This document shows positions 25,292-33,530 of a stretch of 64,000 nucleotides of DNA, one piece after another. This DNA is from Streptomyces fildesensis (lineage in GTDB: Bacteria > Actinomycetota > Actinomycetes > Streptomycetales > Streptomycetaceae), in the NCBI RefSeq assembly GCF_016107395.1, contig NZ_JAAIKO010000032.1, forward strand, positions 29,100 through 93,099, given 5' to 3'. The first letter of the stretch is position 1; every line of letters begins with the position of its first letter. The position numbers were made by a program, and so were the translations under genes. The notes under the pieces were generated by a model. The model made no database searches, had not been told where the DNA came from, and saw only the letters and a list, made by a program, of their open reading frames with translations.

Positions 25292-26718
25292 TGAGCCGGA
25301 CCGCAGTAGTGGACGTGGTGGTCGTCGGGGCCGGGCCGAACGGGCTGACGGCCGCGGCCGAGCTGGCCCGCGCGGGCCTGTCCGTACAGATCTACGAGGC
25401 CGAGGACACGATCGGCGGCGGCGCCAGGACCCAGGAGCTGACGCTGCCGGGCTTCCGGCACGACCCGTGCTCCGCGGTGCACCCCATGGGCGCCGGCTCG
25501 CCCGCGTTCAAGGCGCTGCCGCTGCGCGCGCACGGCCTGGAGTGGCTGCACCCCGAGCTGCCGATGGCGCACCCCTTCCCGGACGGCACGGCCGCGCTGC
25601 TGTCGCGTTCGGTGGGGGAGACCGCGGCGTCCTTCGGCGCGCACGACGCCGTCCGCTACCGGCGGCTGGTGGCCCCGTACATCGGCCACTGGAACACGAT
25701 GGCCGCCGACCTGCTGCGGCCCCAGTGGCGCGGGGTACCCATCGACCCCTACCGGTTCGTCCGCTTCGGCCTGACCGGGCTGCCGCCGGTCGCCCTGCTG
25801 GCCCGGCGCTTCCGCGACCCCAAGGCCCGTGCCCTGCTGGCCGGACTGGCCGCGCACGCGATCACCCCGCTCAGCTCGCCGCTGACCGGTGCCACCGCCC
25901 TGATCTTCGCGCTGGCCGCGCACGCGGGCGGCTGGCCGATTCCACGCGGCGGCTCGCAGGCGATCTCGGACGCCCTCGCCTCGTACCTCACGGAGCAGGG
26001 CGGCGTCGTCCACACCGGTGTGACGGTGCGCAAGCTCGACGAGCTGCCGCCCGCGCGGGCCTATGTCTTCGACACGTCACCGACCGCGCTGGCCCGTATC
26101 GCCGGACTCGGCGACGCCTACCGGAACTTCAGCTACGGCCCGTCCGTCTTCAAGATCGACTACGCGCTGGACGGTCCCGTCCCCTGGAGCGCGCCCGACG
26201 CCCGCCGGGCCGGCACGGTCCACATCGGCCCGACGTACACGGAGATCGGCGACGCGCTCAACCGGGCGGTCAGCGGCCGGCCGCCGCAGACCCCCTTCCT
26301 GATCACCTCGCAGCCGACGGTCGTCGACCCGTCCCGCGCCCCGCAGGGCAAGCACGTCTTCTGGGCCTACGGCCACGTCCCGCACGGCTGGCACGGCAAC
26401 GCCACCGACGCCGTCGAGCGGCAGATCGAGCGCTTCGCGCCCGGCTTCCGCGACCTCGTGCTGGCCCGCGCCGTCGCCGGTCCGGCCGAACTCGCCGCCC
26501 ACAACGTCAACTACGTCGGCGGTGACATCGCCTGCGGTGCCTTCGCCGGGCTCCAGACCGTGCTGCGCCCGAAGATCGCCTGGAACCCGTACGCCACCGC
26601 CCGCCCCAACGTCTTCCTCTGCTCCTCCGCGACCCCGCCGGGCCCCGGAGTGCACGGCATGAGCGGGCACCACGCGGCCCGCTCCGTCCTCAGGTCCCTG
26701 GCGAAGCGAGCGCGCTGA
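25288..26718 (+). CDS. Phytoene-desaturase-like FAD-dependent oxidoreductase
   Basis: 476 residues. The N-terminal dinucleotide-binding motif VVVVGAGPNGLTAAAELARAG is followed by the Glu-containing YEAEDTIGGGARTQE strand and the HPMGAGSP segment found in the CrtI-like superfamily. A C-terminal FAD-contact region is present (FLCSSATPPGPGVHGMSGHHAA). No carotenoid genes lie nearby, so it is probably not a phytoene desaturase; the substrate is unknown. It starts at GTG 25288 (overlapping the IMPase stop) or ATG 25291, and its end overlaps the convergent SIR2 gene by 29 bases. Confidence 0.83.
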   Translation: MMSRTAVVDVVVVGAGPNGLTAAAELARAGLSVQIYEAEDTIGGGARTQELTLPGFRHDPCSAVHPMGAGSPAFKALPLRAHGLEWLHPELPMAHPFPDGTAALLSRSVGETAASFGAHDAVRYRRLVAPYIGHWNTMAADLLRPQWRGVPIDPYRFVRFGLTGLPPVALLARRFRDPKARALLAGLAAHAITPLSSPLTGATALIFALAAHAGGWPIPRGGSQAISDALASYLTEQGGVVHTGVTVRKLDELPPARAYVFDTSPTALARIAGLGDAYRNFSYGPSVFKIDYALDGPVPWSAPDARRAGTVHIGPTYTEIGDALNRAVSGRPPQTPFLITSQPTVVDPSRAPQGKHVFWAYGHVPHGWHGNATDAVERQIERFAPGFRDLVLARAVAGPAELAAHNVNYVGGDIACGAFAGLQTVLRPKIAWNPYATARPNVFLCSSATPPGPGVHGMSGHHAARSVLRSLAKRAR

Positions 26719-27430
26719 GCAGCGCGGGCAGCGCCGTACCGATCGGCTCCCGCACCACTTCGGCGGCCAACTCGTCGTAGGGCGTGGGCTCCGCGTTCAC
26801 GATCACCAGCCGCGCCCCGTGCTCGGCCGCGATGCCCGCCAGTGACGCGGCGGGCTGCACCCGCAGCGTCGTGCCCACGGAGAAGAACACGTCGCACGCC
26901 TTCGTGATGGCCATCGCCTGCGCCAGCACTTCGGGGTCGAGGCGCTGCCCGAACATCACCGTCGCGGACTTCAGGATCCCCCCGCACACCAGGCACGGCG
27001 GGTCCTGCTCGCCTGCCGCCACCCGCTCCAGCGCCACGTCCATGCCGCTGCGCGCATGGCACTTCGTGCAGACGACGGCGCGGGCCGTGCCGTGCAGCTC
27101 CAACACCTTGCGGTCCGGGAGCCCCGCCAACTGGTGCAGCCCGTCGACGTTCTGGGTGATGACACGGACCGGGACGCCGGACTTTTCCAGCTCCGCCACC
27201 GCGAGGTGCGCGGCGTTGGGGCGCGCGTGCCAGGTCTCGCTGTCGCGCCGCATGAGCCAGGCGCGGCGGCGGATGTCCGGGTCGGCCATGTACGTGTCGT
27301 AGGTGACGAGCTTCTCCGCACCGGGGTCGCGCCGCCACAGGCCGTTGGGGCCGCGGTAGTCCGGAATCCCCGAGTCCGTGGAGATACCGGCCCCGCTCAG
27401 GATCGCCACGAGGGGCTTGCGGTTGCTCAT
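26690..27430 (-). CDS. NAD-dependent protein deacylase, SIR2 family
   Basis: 246-residue sirtuin. It has the NAD-binding GAGISTDSGIPDYRG motif, catalytic TQNVDGLHQLAG with LHGTA His, the zinc-binding pairs CTKC and CLVC, and the GTTLRVQPAASL segment. All catalytic positions are present, so it should remove acetyl or other acyl groups from lysines using NAD+. It is cytosolic and monocistronic. The ATG faces the divergent DinB-like gene. Confidence 0.92.
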   Translation of the reverse strand: MSNRKPLVAILSGAGISTDSGIPDYRGPNGLWRRDPGAEKLVTYDTYMADPDIRRRAWLMRRDSETWHARPNAAHLAVAELEKSGVPVRVITQNVDGLHQLAGLPDRKVLELHGTARAVVCTKCHARSGMDVALERVAAGEQDPPCLVCGGILKSATVMFGQRLDPEVLAQAMAITKACDVFFSVGTTLRVQPAASLAGIAAEHGARLVIVNAEPTPYDELAAEVVREPIGTALPALLSALASPGT

Positions 27431-27512
27431 CTCCGCAGCGTAGGGCCCAACATGGGTGCGGACGAACGGGTTTCCGCCGCGGCCGGCCCACCGCGTTGTC
27501 GTACCCGGCGGC

Positions 27513-27518
27513 TACGGT
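27513..27518 (+). promoter_or_regulatory. -10 box of the DinB-like gene
   Basis: TACGGT lies seven bases before ATG 27526, and no Shine-Dalgarno sequence is present. A leaderless start is likely and excludes upstream in-frame starts such as 27496. Confidence 0.45.
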
Positions 27519-27525
27519 TTCGGGT

Positions 27526-28125
27526 ATGACGGATCTTCGGGTATTGCATCGGCAGGCGCTGCGGACGGCGGAAGAGATCACCGGAAGGATCGGATCGACC
27601 CGGCTGGACGTGGCCACGCCGTGCGGGGACTGGACGCTGCGGCGGCTGCTGGAGCACATGGTGGGGCAGAACCACGGCTTCGCGGCGGCGGCGCGGGGCG
27701 AGACGAAGGACCGGTCGGTGTTCGCCGACCGGCCGGTGGGGGACGACCCGGCCGGGGCGTTCGCGGCGTCGGCCGCCGATGTGGCGGCCGCCTTCAGCGA
27801 ATCGGGGGTGCTGGACCGCAGGTGGTGGCTGCCGGAGGTCCGCGACGGGCGGCCCTTCCCGGCGCCGGTGGCGATCGGATTCCACTTCGTGGACACGGTG
27901 GTGCACGGCTGGGATGTCGCGCGGGCGCTCGGCGTCGACGCGAAGTTCGACCCGGAGGTGCTGGAGGCGGCGCTGCCGGTGGCCGCGGCGGTACCGGCGG
28001 GAGAGAGCCGGCTGACCGCCGGAGCGGCGTTCGGGCCCGCGGTGGCCGACGGCGGTACGGGCGATCCGCTCGACCGGATCGTCGCGATACTGGGCCGCTC
28101 CCCGCAGTGGCCGCGGGACGCCTGA
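27526..28125 (+). CDS. Mycothiol-dependent maleylpyruvate-isomerase-like protein (TIGR03086/DinB superfamily)
   Basis: 199-residue four-helix-bundle protein. The family pattern is visible: helix 1 around LHRQALRTAEEITGRI, then TPCGDWTLRRLLEHMVGQNHGFAAAARG, and HFVDTVVHGWDVARALG with the His residues that bind metal or thiol in DinB proteins. Such proteins often act in mycothiol-dependent detoxification; no substrate is indicated. The last codons including the stop are imperfectly duplicated just downstream. Confidence 0.8.
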   Translation: MTDLRVLHRQALRTAEEITGRIGSTRLDVATPCGDWTLRRLLEHMVGQNHGFAAAARGETKDRSVFADRPVGDDPAGAFAASAADVAAAFSESGVLDRRWWLPEVRDGRPFPAPVAIGFHFVDTVVHGWDVARALGVDAKFDPEVLEAALPVAAAVPAGESRLTAGAAFGPAVADGGTGDPLDRIVAILGRSPQWPRDA

Positions 28126-28154
28126 TCTGCCCGCAGTGGCTGCCGGGCGCCTGA
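28101..28154. repeat. Imperfect 25-bp direct repeat covering the end of the DinB-like gene
   Basis: The unit at 28101-28125, beginning CCCGCAGTGGC and ending CGCCTGA, recurs at 28130-28154 with three mismatches, leaving a second copy of the gene's last codons and stop immediately after the real one. Confidence 0.75.
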
Positions 28155-28203
28155 CGCCGTTCCGGACCCGCGGCCTGTTCCGCCTCTGGGAGTTCTCGGA
28201 GTT

Positions 28204-29034
28204 CTAGGAGTTGAGCAGGTCGCGGGTGTCGGCGACGAGTGCGGCCGCTGCTTCGACGGCGGCCGCCGGATCGTCGAGCCGGGTCAGAACGTCCTCGGCG
28301 CGGCTGCGGAACTCCGGGGGCGTCCCGGGGAGCGCCGCGGCGGCCGCCAGGGCGCCCTTCTCGTTGAGGCACCAGGCGCGGTGGTGCGCGTGGAGGGACT
28401 GGGTGAGGACGCCGACCGCCCGGGACAGACAGAGCGCGACATGCAGTGTGTCGCCCGCGCGGGCGGACTTGCGGGCTCCGGCCACCGAGAACTCCGCTTC
28501 CCACGCGGCGGCGACGAGCGCCGCGCGCAACGGCTCCGGATAGAGCCGGGTCTGCTCCCGCAGCGCCGTCAACTCCCCGTCCCGGTCGGCGAGTACGCGG
28601 CCCAGCGCCACCTCGCCCGGGTACGCGGGGGACCAGAAGCCGAGTGGGTGGCCGGGCTGGGTGCCGACCTCGTAGCGGCCGGCGCGGCAGTCGTCCCAGA
28701 CGCGCTCGACGCGGTCGAGGTCGCGCAGGATCCAGTCGACCGGCACCCCGTCGACCGTCAGCCAGGCGCCGCCGTTCACCCAGGGTCCCCAGCCGCCGGG
28801 GCCCGCGACCTCGACGGGTCCGCCGGTGAACTCCGCGGCGAGGGCGGCCAGTGCCGCGGTGTCGGGCTCGCCCCGGTAGTACAGGCCGAGGTCCCAGTCG
28901 GAGTCCGGGCGGTGGGTGCCGCGGGCCCGGCTGCCGCCGAGCAGCACACCGGCGATACCCGGGACGCCGGCCAGCCGCTCGGCCATCGCGTGCACCGTGG
29001 AGTTCTCAGCGCCAAGGGAGGAATCGTGGGACAC
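28204..29034 (-). CDS. Nucleotidyltransferase-fold protein
   Basis: 276 residues. The N-terminal pol-beta-type nucleotidyltransferase core reads VLLGGSRARGTHRPDSDWDLGLYY, with the GGSRARG phosphate motif and the DSDWD metal-binding carboxylates. A second half (FWSPAYPGEVALGRVL onward) is helical. The architecture recalls aminoglycoside-type or KNTase-C-like nucleotidyltransferases, but the acceptor is unknown. Start GTG 29034 is supported by TAGGCT six bases upstream (leaderless). It is divergent from the SCP2 gene and the region between holds two palindromes. Confidence 0.78.
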   Translation of the reverse strand: MSHDSSLGAENSTVHAMAERLAGVPGIAGVLLGGSRARGTHRPDSDWDLGLYYRGEPDTAALAALAAEFTGGPVEVAGPGGWGPWVNGGAWLTVDGVPVDWILRDLDRVERVWDDCRAGRYEVGTQPGHPLGFWSPAYPGEVALGRVLADRDGELTALREQTRLYPEPLRAALVAAAWEAEFSVAGARKSARAGDTLHVALCLSRAVGVLTQSLHAHHRAWCLNEKGALAAAAALPGTPPEFRSRAEDVLTRLDDPAAAVEAAAALVADTRDLLNS

Positions 29035-29042
29035 GTTGCCAG

Positions 29043-29094
29043 CCTAGAGTGGCGGCTCTAGGATTACCCACCAGTAAACTTACTCTGGAGTAAG
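29043..29094. promoter_or_regulatory. Divergent promoter region with two perfect palindromes
   Basis: CCTAGAG-N6-CTCTAGG (29043-29062) contains the -10 box TAGGCT of the minus-strand gene (29046-29041 overlaps its left arm). CTTACTC-TG-GAGTAAG (29079-29094) follows TAAACT (29075-29080), a plausible plus-strand -10 box. Both inverted repeats therefore sit on core promoter elements. Confidence 0.55.
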
Positions 29095-29107
29095 GGTGGT
29101 GCCCGGC

Positions 29108-29575
29108 ATGGCCGACATCGGCGATCTCGACCTCGACACGCTCGACTTCGGTACGGTCGAGCCGAAGGAATTCGCCCGCATCGTCAAGGAGCTGCCCGTC
29201 CGGCGGATCGCCGAGCTGATGAGCGGGCCGCAGCGCAAGCGCGTGCTCGACGAGGTGTTCAACCGGATGGAGACCCTCTTCAAGCCGGACGTCGCGGGGA
29301 AGCGCGACGCGCTCATCCGGTGGCGGATCACCAACGGCGACGACGCCCGCGACGTCTACGAGACGCATATCGCCGACGGCGCCTGCACGGTCTCCCGGCA
29401 GGACAGCGGCCGTGATCCGCAGCTCACCCTCACCATGGCCGCCCCGGAATTCCTCAAGCTGGCGTCGGGCAACGCCTCTGGCCCGGCGCTGTTCTTCACC
29501 CGTAAGCTCAAGATCCAGGGCGACATCCGCCTCGCCGGCGGACTGACGTACTTCTTCGACATACCGAAGGCGTGA
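29108..29575 (+). CDS. SCP2 sterol-carrier-like domain protein
   Basis: 155 residues. After a short acidic N-terminus, a helical stretch (PKEFARIVKELPVRRIAELM) leads to the SCP2 fold: WRITNGDDARDVYETHIADG, LTLTMAAPEFLKLASGNASG and FFTRKLKIQGDIRLAGGL. The final GDIRLA motif is characteristic of SCP2 proteins that bind fatty acyl chains or sterols. The cargo is unknown. ATG 29108 is used; a GTG at 29096 is possible. Confidence 0.82.
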   Translation: MADIGDLDLDTLDFGTVEPKEFARIVKELPVRRIAELMSGPQRKRVLDEVFNRMETLFKPDVAGKRDALIRWRITNGDDARDVYETHIADGACTVSRQDSGRDPQLTLTMAAPEFLKLASGNASGPALFFTRKLKIQGDIRLAGGLTYFFDIPKA

Positions 29576-29583
29576 GGGTGTAG

Positions 29584-30081
29584 ATGCGGATACCCCGGCA
29601 AGCGGCGAGAGTCGCGGTGCTCGACCCGGCCGGAGCGATTTTCCTGCTCAGGTCGGACAACGAGGAAGTCGGCGTCCACTGGCTCATGCCCGGTGGCGGT
29701 CTCGACCCGGGGGAGACCCCCGTGCAGGGGGCGCTGCGAGAAGTGCTGGAGGAGACCGGCTGGTCGGATGTCGAGCCCGGCGCTGTGCTGTGCACCTGGG
29801 AGCACGACTTCACCCGGGCGGGTGTGCCGGTCCGGCAGTTCGAGCACATCTTCCTCGGCAGCGGCCCGCGCAGGCCGCCGACAGGTGATGTGAGCGGGGT
29901 CCACCAGGAGGACGGGATCCTGGAATGGCGCTGGTGGACCCCGGAGGAGCTCGCGGCGACGACGGAGGCGTTGTGGCCGCCGCAGCTGCCGGAGCTGCTC
30001 GCCCGGCTGCGCGACGAAGGCCCGCCGGAGCGTCCCGTCGAGCTCGGGTTCATCGCCGATGCCGGCCCCCGAGCCGTGTAG
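29584..30081 (+). CDS. Nudix hydrolase
   Basis: 165 residues. The Nudix box GGGLDPGETPVQGALREVLEETGW fits the consensus GX5EX7REUXEEXGU, so a nucleoside-diphosphate-linked substrate and divalent metal are expected; the exact substrate is unknown. It lies eight bases after the SCP2 gene and its end overlaps the start of the GGT-like gene by 23 bases, forming a three-gene unit. Confidence 0.85.
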   Translation: MRIPRQAARVAVLDPAGAIFLLRSDNEEVGVHWLMPGGGLDPGETPVQGALREVLEETGWSDVEPGAVLCTWEHDFTRAGVPVRQFEHIFLGSGPRRPPTGDVSGVHQEDGILEWRWWTPEELAATTEALWPPQLPELLARLRDEGPPERPVELGFIADAGPRAV

Positions 30082-31906
30082 GCGCCCGGTGTTCACCACC
30101 CGGCCCACCCTCCAGGGCACCTTCGGCATGGTCTCCTCGACACACTGGCTGGCGTCGCAGTCGGCGATGGCCGTGCTGGAGGACGGGGGCAACGCCTTCG
30201 ACGCTGCGGTGGCCGCCGGCTTCGTGCTGCACGTCGTCGAACCGCATCTGAACGGTCCCGCGGGCGAGGTGCCGATCCTCCTCGCCCCGGCAGGCGGTCC
30301 GGTGCGGGTGCTGTGCGGACAGGGCCCCGCCCCCGCCGGAGCGTCCGTCGGGCACTACCGGAGCCTCGGGCTCGACCTGGTGCCCGGCACCGGACTGCTG
30401 GCCGCCGCCGTGCCCGGCGCGTTCGACGCGTGGATGGTGCTGCTGCGCGACCAAGGCACCAAGTCCCCGGCCGAGGTCCTGAAGTACGCCATCGGCTACG
30501 CCGCACACGGGCATCCGGCAGTCGCGGCGATCGGCGCGACCGTGGAGGCGGTGCGAACCCTCTTCGCGACCGAGTGGACCGATTCCGCCGCGCTCTATCT
30601 GCCGGCGGGCCGGGCACCGCGGCCCGGCGTCCTGCTGCGGAACCCCGCCCTGGCCGCCACCTGGCGGCGCCTGCTGCGCGAGGCCGACGCGCAGGCGGCG
30701 GGCAGCGGGCGGGAGGAGCGGATCGAGGCCGCCCGGCGGATCTGGCGCTCGGGCTTCATCGGCGAGGCGCTGGCCGCCGCCGCGGCCCGCCCCGCGATGG
30801 ACACCTCCGGCGAACGGCACGCCTCGACGCTCACCGGGGATGACCTGACCGGCTACGAGGCCCGCTACGAACCCCCGCTGACGTACGACCGGTTCGGCTG
30901 GACGGTCTGCAAACCGGGGCCGTGGAGCCAGGGCCCGGTGTTCGCGCAGCAGCTCGCCCTGCTGCCCGACGGCTTCGGCTACGAGGAGCCCGGCTACGTC
31001 CACACCCTGGTCGAAGGCGCCAAGCTCGCGATGGCCGACCGCGAGGCCTGGTACGGCGACGCCGCGGAGGTCCCGGTCGGCGCGCTGCTGTCACCCGCGT
31101 ACAACGCCGGGCGCCGGGCACTGATCGGCGCCGACGCGTCCTACGAGCTGCGCCCCGGCAGCCCGGACGGACGCGCGCCCCGGCTGCCGCGCTTCACCGT
31201 CGACAGCACACCGCAGGCACCGGGCACGGGCGAACCGACCGTCGCGTCGGGCGAACCCGCCGCAGGATCTGCCGCCGGACCGACCGCCGCGCCCGACGTC
31301 GCCGCCGACGGACGCACCCGCGGCGACACCTGCCATGTCGATGTCGTCGACCGCTGGGGCAACATGGTCGCCGCCACCCCCAGCGGCGGCTGGCTGCAGT
31401 CCAGCCCGCTGATCCCGGAACTCGGCTTCCCGCTCGGTACCCGGTTGCAGATGACATGGCTGGAGGAGGGACTGCCCAACTCCCTCACGCCCGGCCGCCG
31501 TCCGCGCACCACACTGTCGCCGTCGATCGCGCTGCGCGACGGCGAACCCGTCCTGGCGTTCGGCACCCCCGGCGGCGACCAGCAGGACCAGTGGTCGCTG
31601 CACTTCTTCCTGGCCGTCGCGTTGGGCGGGCTCGGACTGCAGGAGGCGATCGACGCGCCCGGCTGGCACACCGACAGCTTCCCCGGCTCGTTCCATCCGC
31701 GTGCCATGCGGCCCGGCAGCGTCACCGTCGAGTCGCGCCTCGGTGAGCGGGCGATCGGCGAACTGCGGCGCCGCGGCCACCAGGTGACGGTCGGCGGCCC
31801 CTGGTCGGAGGGCCGGCTCTGCGCGGTCGCCCGCGACCCCGCGACGGGTGTGCTCTCCGCGGGCGCCAACCCGCGCGGCATGCAGGGCTACGCGGTCGGC
31901 CGCTGA
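30059..31906 (+). CDS. Cytosolic gamma-glutamyltransferase-family protein
   Basis: 615-residue Ntn-hydrolase homologue of GGT without a signal peptide. Family landmarks are VLEDGGNAFDAAVAAGFVLHVVEP, EEPGYVHTLVEGAKLAMADRE and the C-terminal TLSPSIALRDGEPVLAFGTPGG. At the self-processing site it reads DTCHVDVVD instead of TTHL: Thr424 is kept as a possible nucleophile but the second Thr is Cys. An Ala/Pro-rich insertion precedes that site. Substrate unknown; it may act on intracellular gamma-glutamyl or related amides. ATG 30059 lies inside the Nudix gene; GTG 30089 is an alternative. Confidence 0.8.
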   Translation: MPAPEPCRRPVFTTRPTLQGTFGMVSSTHWLASQSAMAVLEDGGNAFDAAVAAGFVLHVVEPHLNGPAGEVPILLAPAGGPVRVLCGQGPAPAGASVGHYRSLGLDLVPGTGLLAAAVPGAFDAWMVLLRDQGTKSPAEVLKYAIGYAAHGHPAVAAIGATVEAVRTLFATEWTDSAALYLPAGRAPRPGVLLRNPALAATWRRLLREADAQAAGSGREERIEAARRIWRSGFIGEALAAAAARPAMDTSGERHASTLTGDDLTGYEARYEPPLTYDRFGWTVCKPGPWSQGPVFAQQLALLPDGFGYEEPGYVHTLVEGAKLAMADREAWYGDAAEVPVGALLSPAYNAGRRALIGADASYELRPGSPDGRAPRLPRFTVDSTPQAPGTGEPTVASGEPAAGSAAGPTAAPDVAADGRTRGDTCHVDVVDRWGNMVAATPSGGWLQSSPLIPELGFPLGTRLQMTWLEEGLPNSLTPGRRPRTTLSPSIALRDGEPVLAFGTPGGDQQDQWSLHFFLAVALGGLGLQEAIDAPGWHTDSFPGSFHPRAMRPGSVTVESRLGERAIGELRRRGHQVTVGGPWSEGRLCAVARDPATGVLSAGANPRGMQGYAVGR

Positions 31907-32436
31907 CCCGTCCTGCCGGTGTGATCCACCGCTGCCGGCGGGCCGACCCGGTGGCCGTTCTCCAGCTCAGCGGGCCCGGTGCCGGCCATCAACGCGGTGA
32001 ACCCGGCGCGGATCCGGCGTTCCAGACCCGGCTGGACGAAGGTGCCGACCTGGTCGAGAGGGACCAGGTTCCAGGCGTCCAGCTCCTCCTTCTGCAGCTG
32101 GATCGCGCCGAGCTGCTCCCCGTCGAGCACCCCGCCGTCGTACAGGTACACCGCCAGCGGCGGCTGGCCGGGGCCGGTCACCCAGTCGATCGCGATGAGC
32201 GCGCCGGGGGTGATGTCCAGGCCGATCTCCTCGGTGGCCTCGCGGCGCGCACCCTGCCGGGGCGATTCGTCCTGCCCCGACTCGATCGTCCCGCCGGGCA
32301 GAATCCACTTCTTCTCGCCCTCGCGGTAGTTGGGATCCACGAGCAGCACACGGCCCGCCCCGTCACGGAACAGCACCGCCGCTCCGGCGAGGATCTTCGG
32401 CAGACCGGCGATGTATGAGGCGTAGTCCTGGGTCAC
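31888..32436 (-). CDS. Nudix hydrolase
   Basis: 182 residues with a Nudix-type box, GGTIESGQDESPRQGARREATEEIGL, that keeps the REATEE metal-binding core. The central YLYDGG and QLQKEELDAWNLVP segments fit ADP-ribose/MutT-like hydrolases. GTG 32436 is chosen because AACCTA (TAGGTT on the coding strand) ends seven bases upstream, the leaderless pattern seen elsewhere here. Its 3' end overlaps the GGT-like gene by 19 bases convergently. Confidence 0.8.
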   Translation of the reverse strand: MTQDYASYIAGLPKILAGAAVLFRDGAGRVLLVDPNYREGEKKWILPGGTIESGQDESPRQGARREATEEIGLDITPGALIAIDWVTGPGQPPLAVYLYDGGVLDGEQLGAIQLQKEELDAWNLVPLDQVGTFVQPGLERRIRAGFTALMAGTGPAELENGHRVGPPAAVDHTGRTGQRPTA

Positions 32437-32455
32437 GGACCCCAACCTACGCGGC

Positions 32456-32990
32456 TCAGACGTCGTCGAAAGGCGCGGCGTAGGCGAACGCGCCACGCAG
32501 TGCCGGATCGGCCGGATCGTAGCCGGCCAGCGTCCGGACCTGGAAGTACGGCCGCCACTCGGGCACCGCGGGGGTGATCCCGTACTCCTCGGCGAGCCGG
32601 AAACCGAACCGTCCGTAGTAGCGGGGATCGCCCAGCAGGATCACCAGCGGCGCGCCCAGCGCGTCGCAGGCGCCGAGGGCGGCGTGCCATCAGGGCCTTG
32701 CCGACGCCGGACCGCTGGTGGCCGGGAGCCACCGCCAGCGGGCCGATCGCGAGCACGGGTGTCCCGCCGACATGGCCGCGGGTGGCCAGCACATGCCCGG
32801 TCACCCGCTCCTCCTCGTCCGTCGCGACCAGCGACAGCTCGGGGAGCCACGCGTCGTCCGCCCGGAGCCGGTCGACCAGCAGCGCTTCGACGGTGCCGCT
32901 GCCGGTGGCCTGGCCGGGCTTGGTGAACGCGGCGGCGATGACGTCGCGGATCGCGTCGATGTCGGTGGGTCGCTCACGTCGGATCAGCAC
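32456..32990 (-). pseudogene. GNAT N-acetyltransferase broken by a one-base insertion
   Basis: The N-terminal frame reads VLIRRERPTDIDAIRDVI ... VLAIGPLAVAPGHQRSGVGKALM, the acetyl-CoA-binding part of a GNAT enzyme, then runs into nonsense. Removing one C from the CC at 32687-32688 restores HAALGACDALGAPLVILLGD and joins the C-terminal frame with DPRYYGRFGFRLAEEYG, giving a full-length acetyltransferase. The original start is GTG 32990 or GTG 33008. It is either a young pseudogene or a sequencing error. Confidence 0.8.
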
Positions 32991-33048
32991 CGGCGAACTG
33001 TTGCGCACCGCGCCCGGCCGCCGCAAACGAATATGCCCGGCGGGCGTG

Positions 33049-33388
33049 TCACGGGCCGTCCACGGCCTTCAGCTGGACCCGGACGCCCTCGGCGTCGGGG
33101 TGGTTCAGCGTGTCCAGCAGTTCCAGGGGCTGCCGCCAGGCCTCCCGTGCGCCGGTCGGATCGCCGGCGGCGAGCCGGGTCTCGCCGAGGTCGGTCAGCG
33201 CCAGGGACTCGTAGAACGGGTCGCCCACCTCGCGGCACCCCTCGGCGGACCGCAGAAAGCGGCCGGCCCCGCCAGAGCTCCAGCGCCCTCGCGCACTCCA
33301 GGCGCACGCTCTCCCGGTCGTGCCGCGGCCTGTCCCCGGCGGTGCTCGGCGCCCGGTACGGAGGGGCGGGAGCGTGCTCCCGTGCCAT
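33049..33388 (-). pseudogene. Remnant of an AfsR/SARP-type TPR protein
   Basis: Two frames carry parts of one protein: RHDRESVRLECARALELWR, then, after a shift near 33270-33280, FLRSAEGCREVGDPFYESLALTDLGETRLAAGDPTGAREAW and LLDTLNHPDAEGVRVQL. This is the C-terminal tetratricopeptide pattern of AfsR-like regulators. The DNA-binding and NTPase parts are missing, so only a decayed tail remains between the broken acetyltransferase and the glycerate kinase. Confidence 0.65.
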
Positions 33389-33530
33389 GCCGTCACCGTT
33401 CAGGACATCCCGCTATGGTCGTGAATCTTGTGGTTTGCGGGGGTGGCGCGCTGGACCGGCCATGGGCAGGCGGCCGATGGCGGGATATGGTCCGAGCGGC
33501 GCGATGTTCCGTATCGGATGGGGAGTAAAC

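Noticed and set aside
32718..33530. A long N-terminal extension of glycerate kinase in the same frame
   Set aside because: The extra 271 codons run antisense over the GNAT and AfsR remnants and match nothing; the family start with GGGGAG is at 33531.
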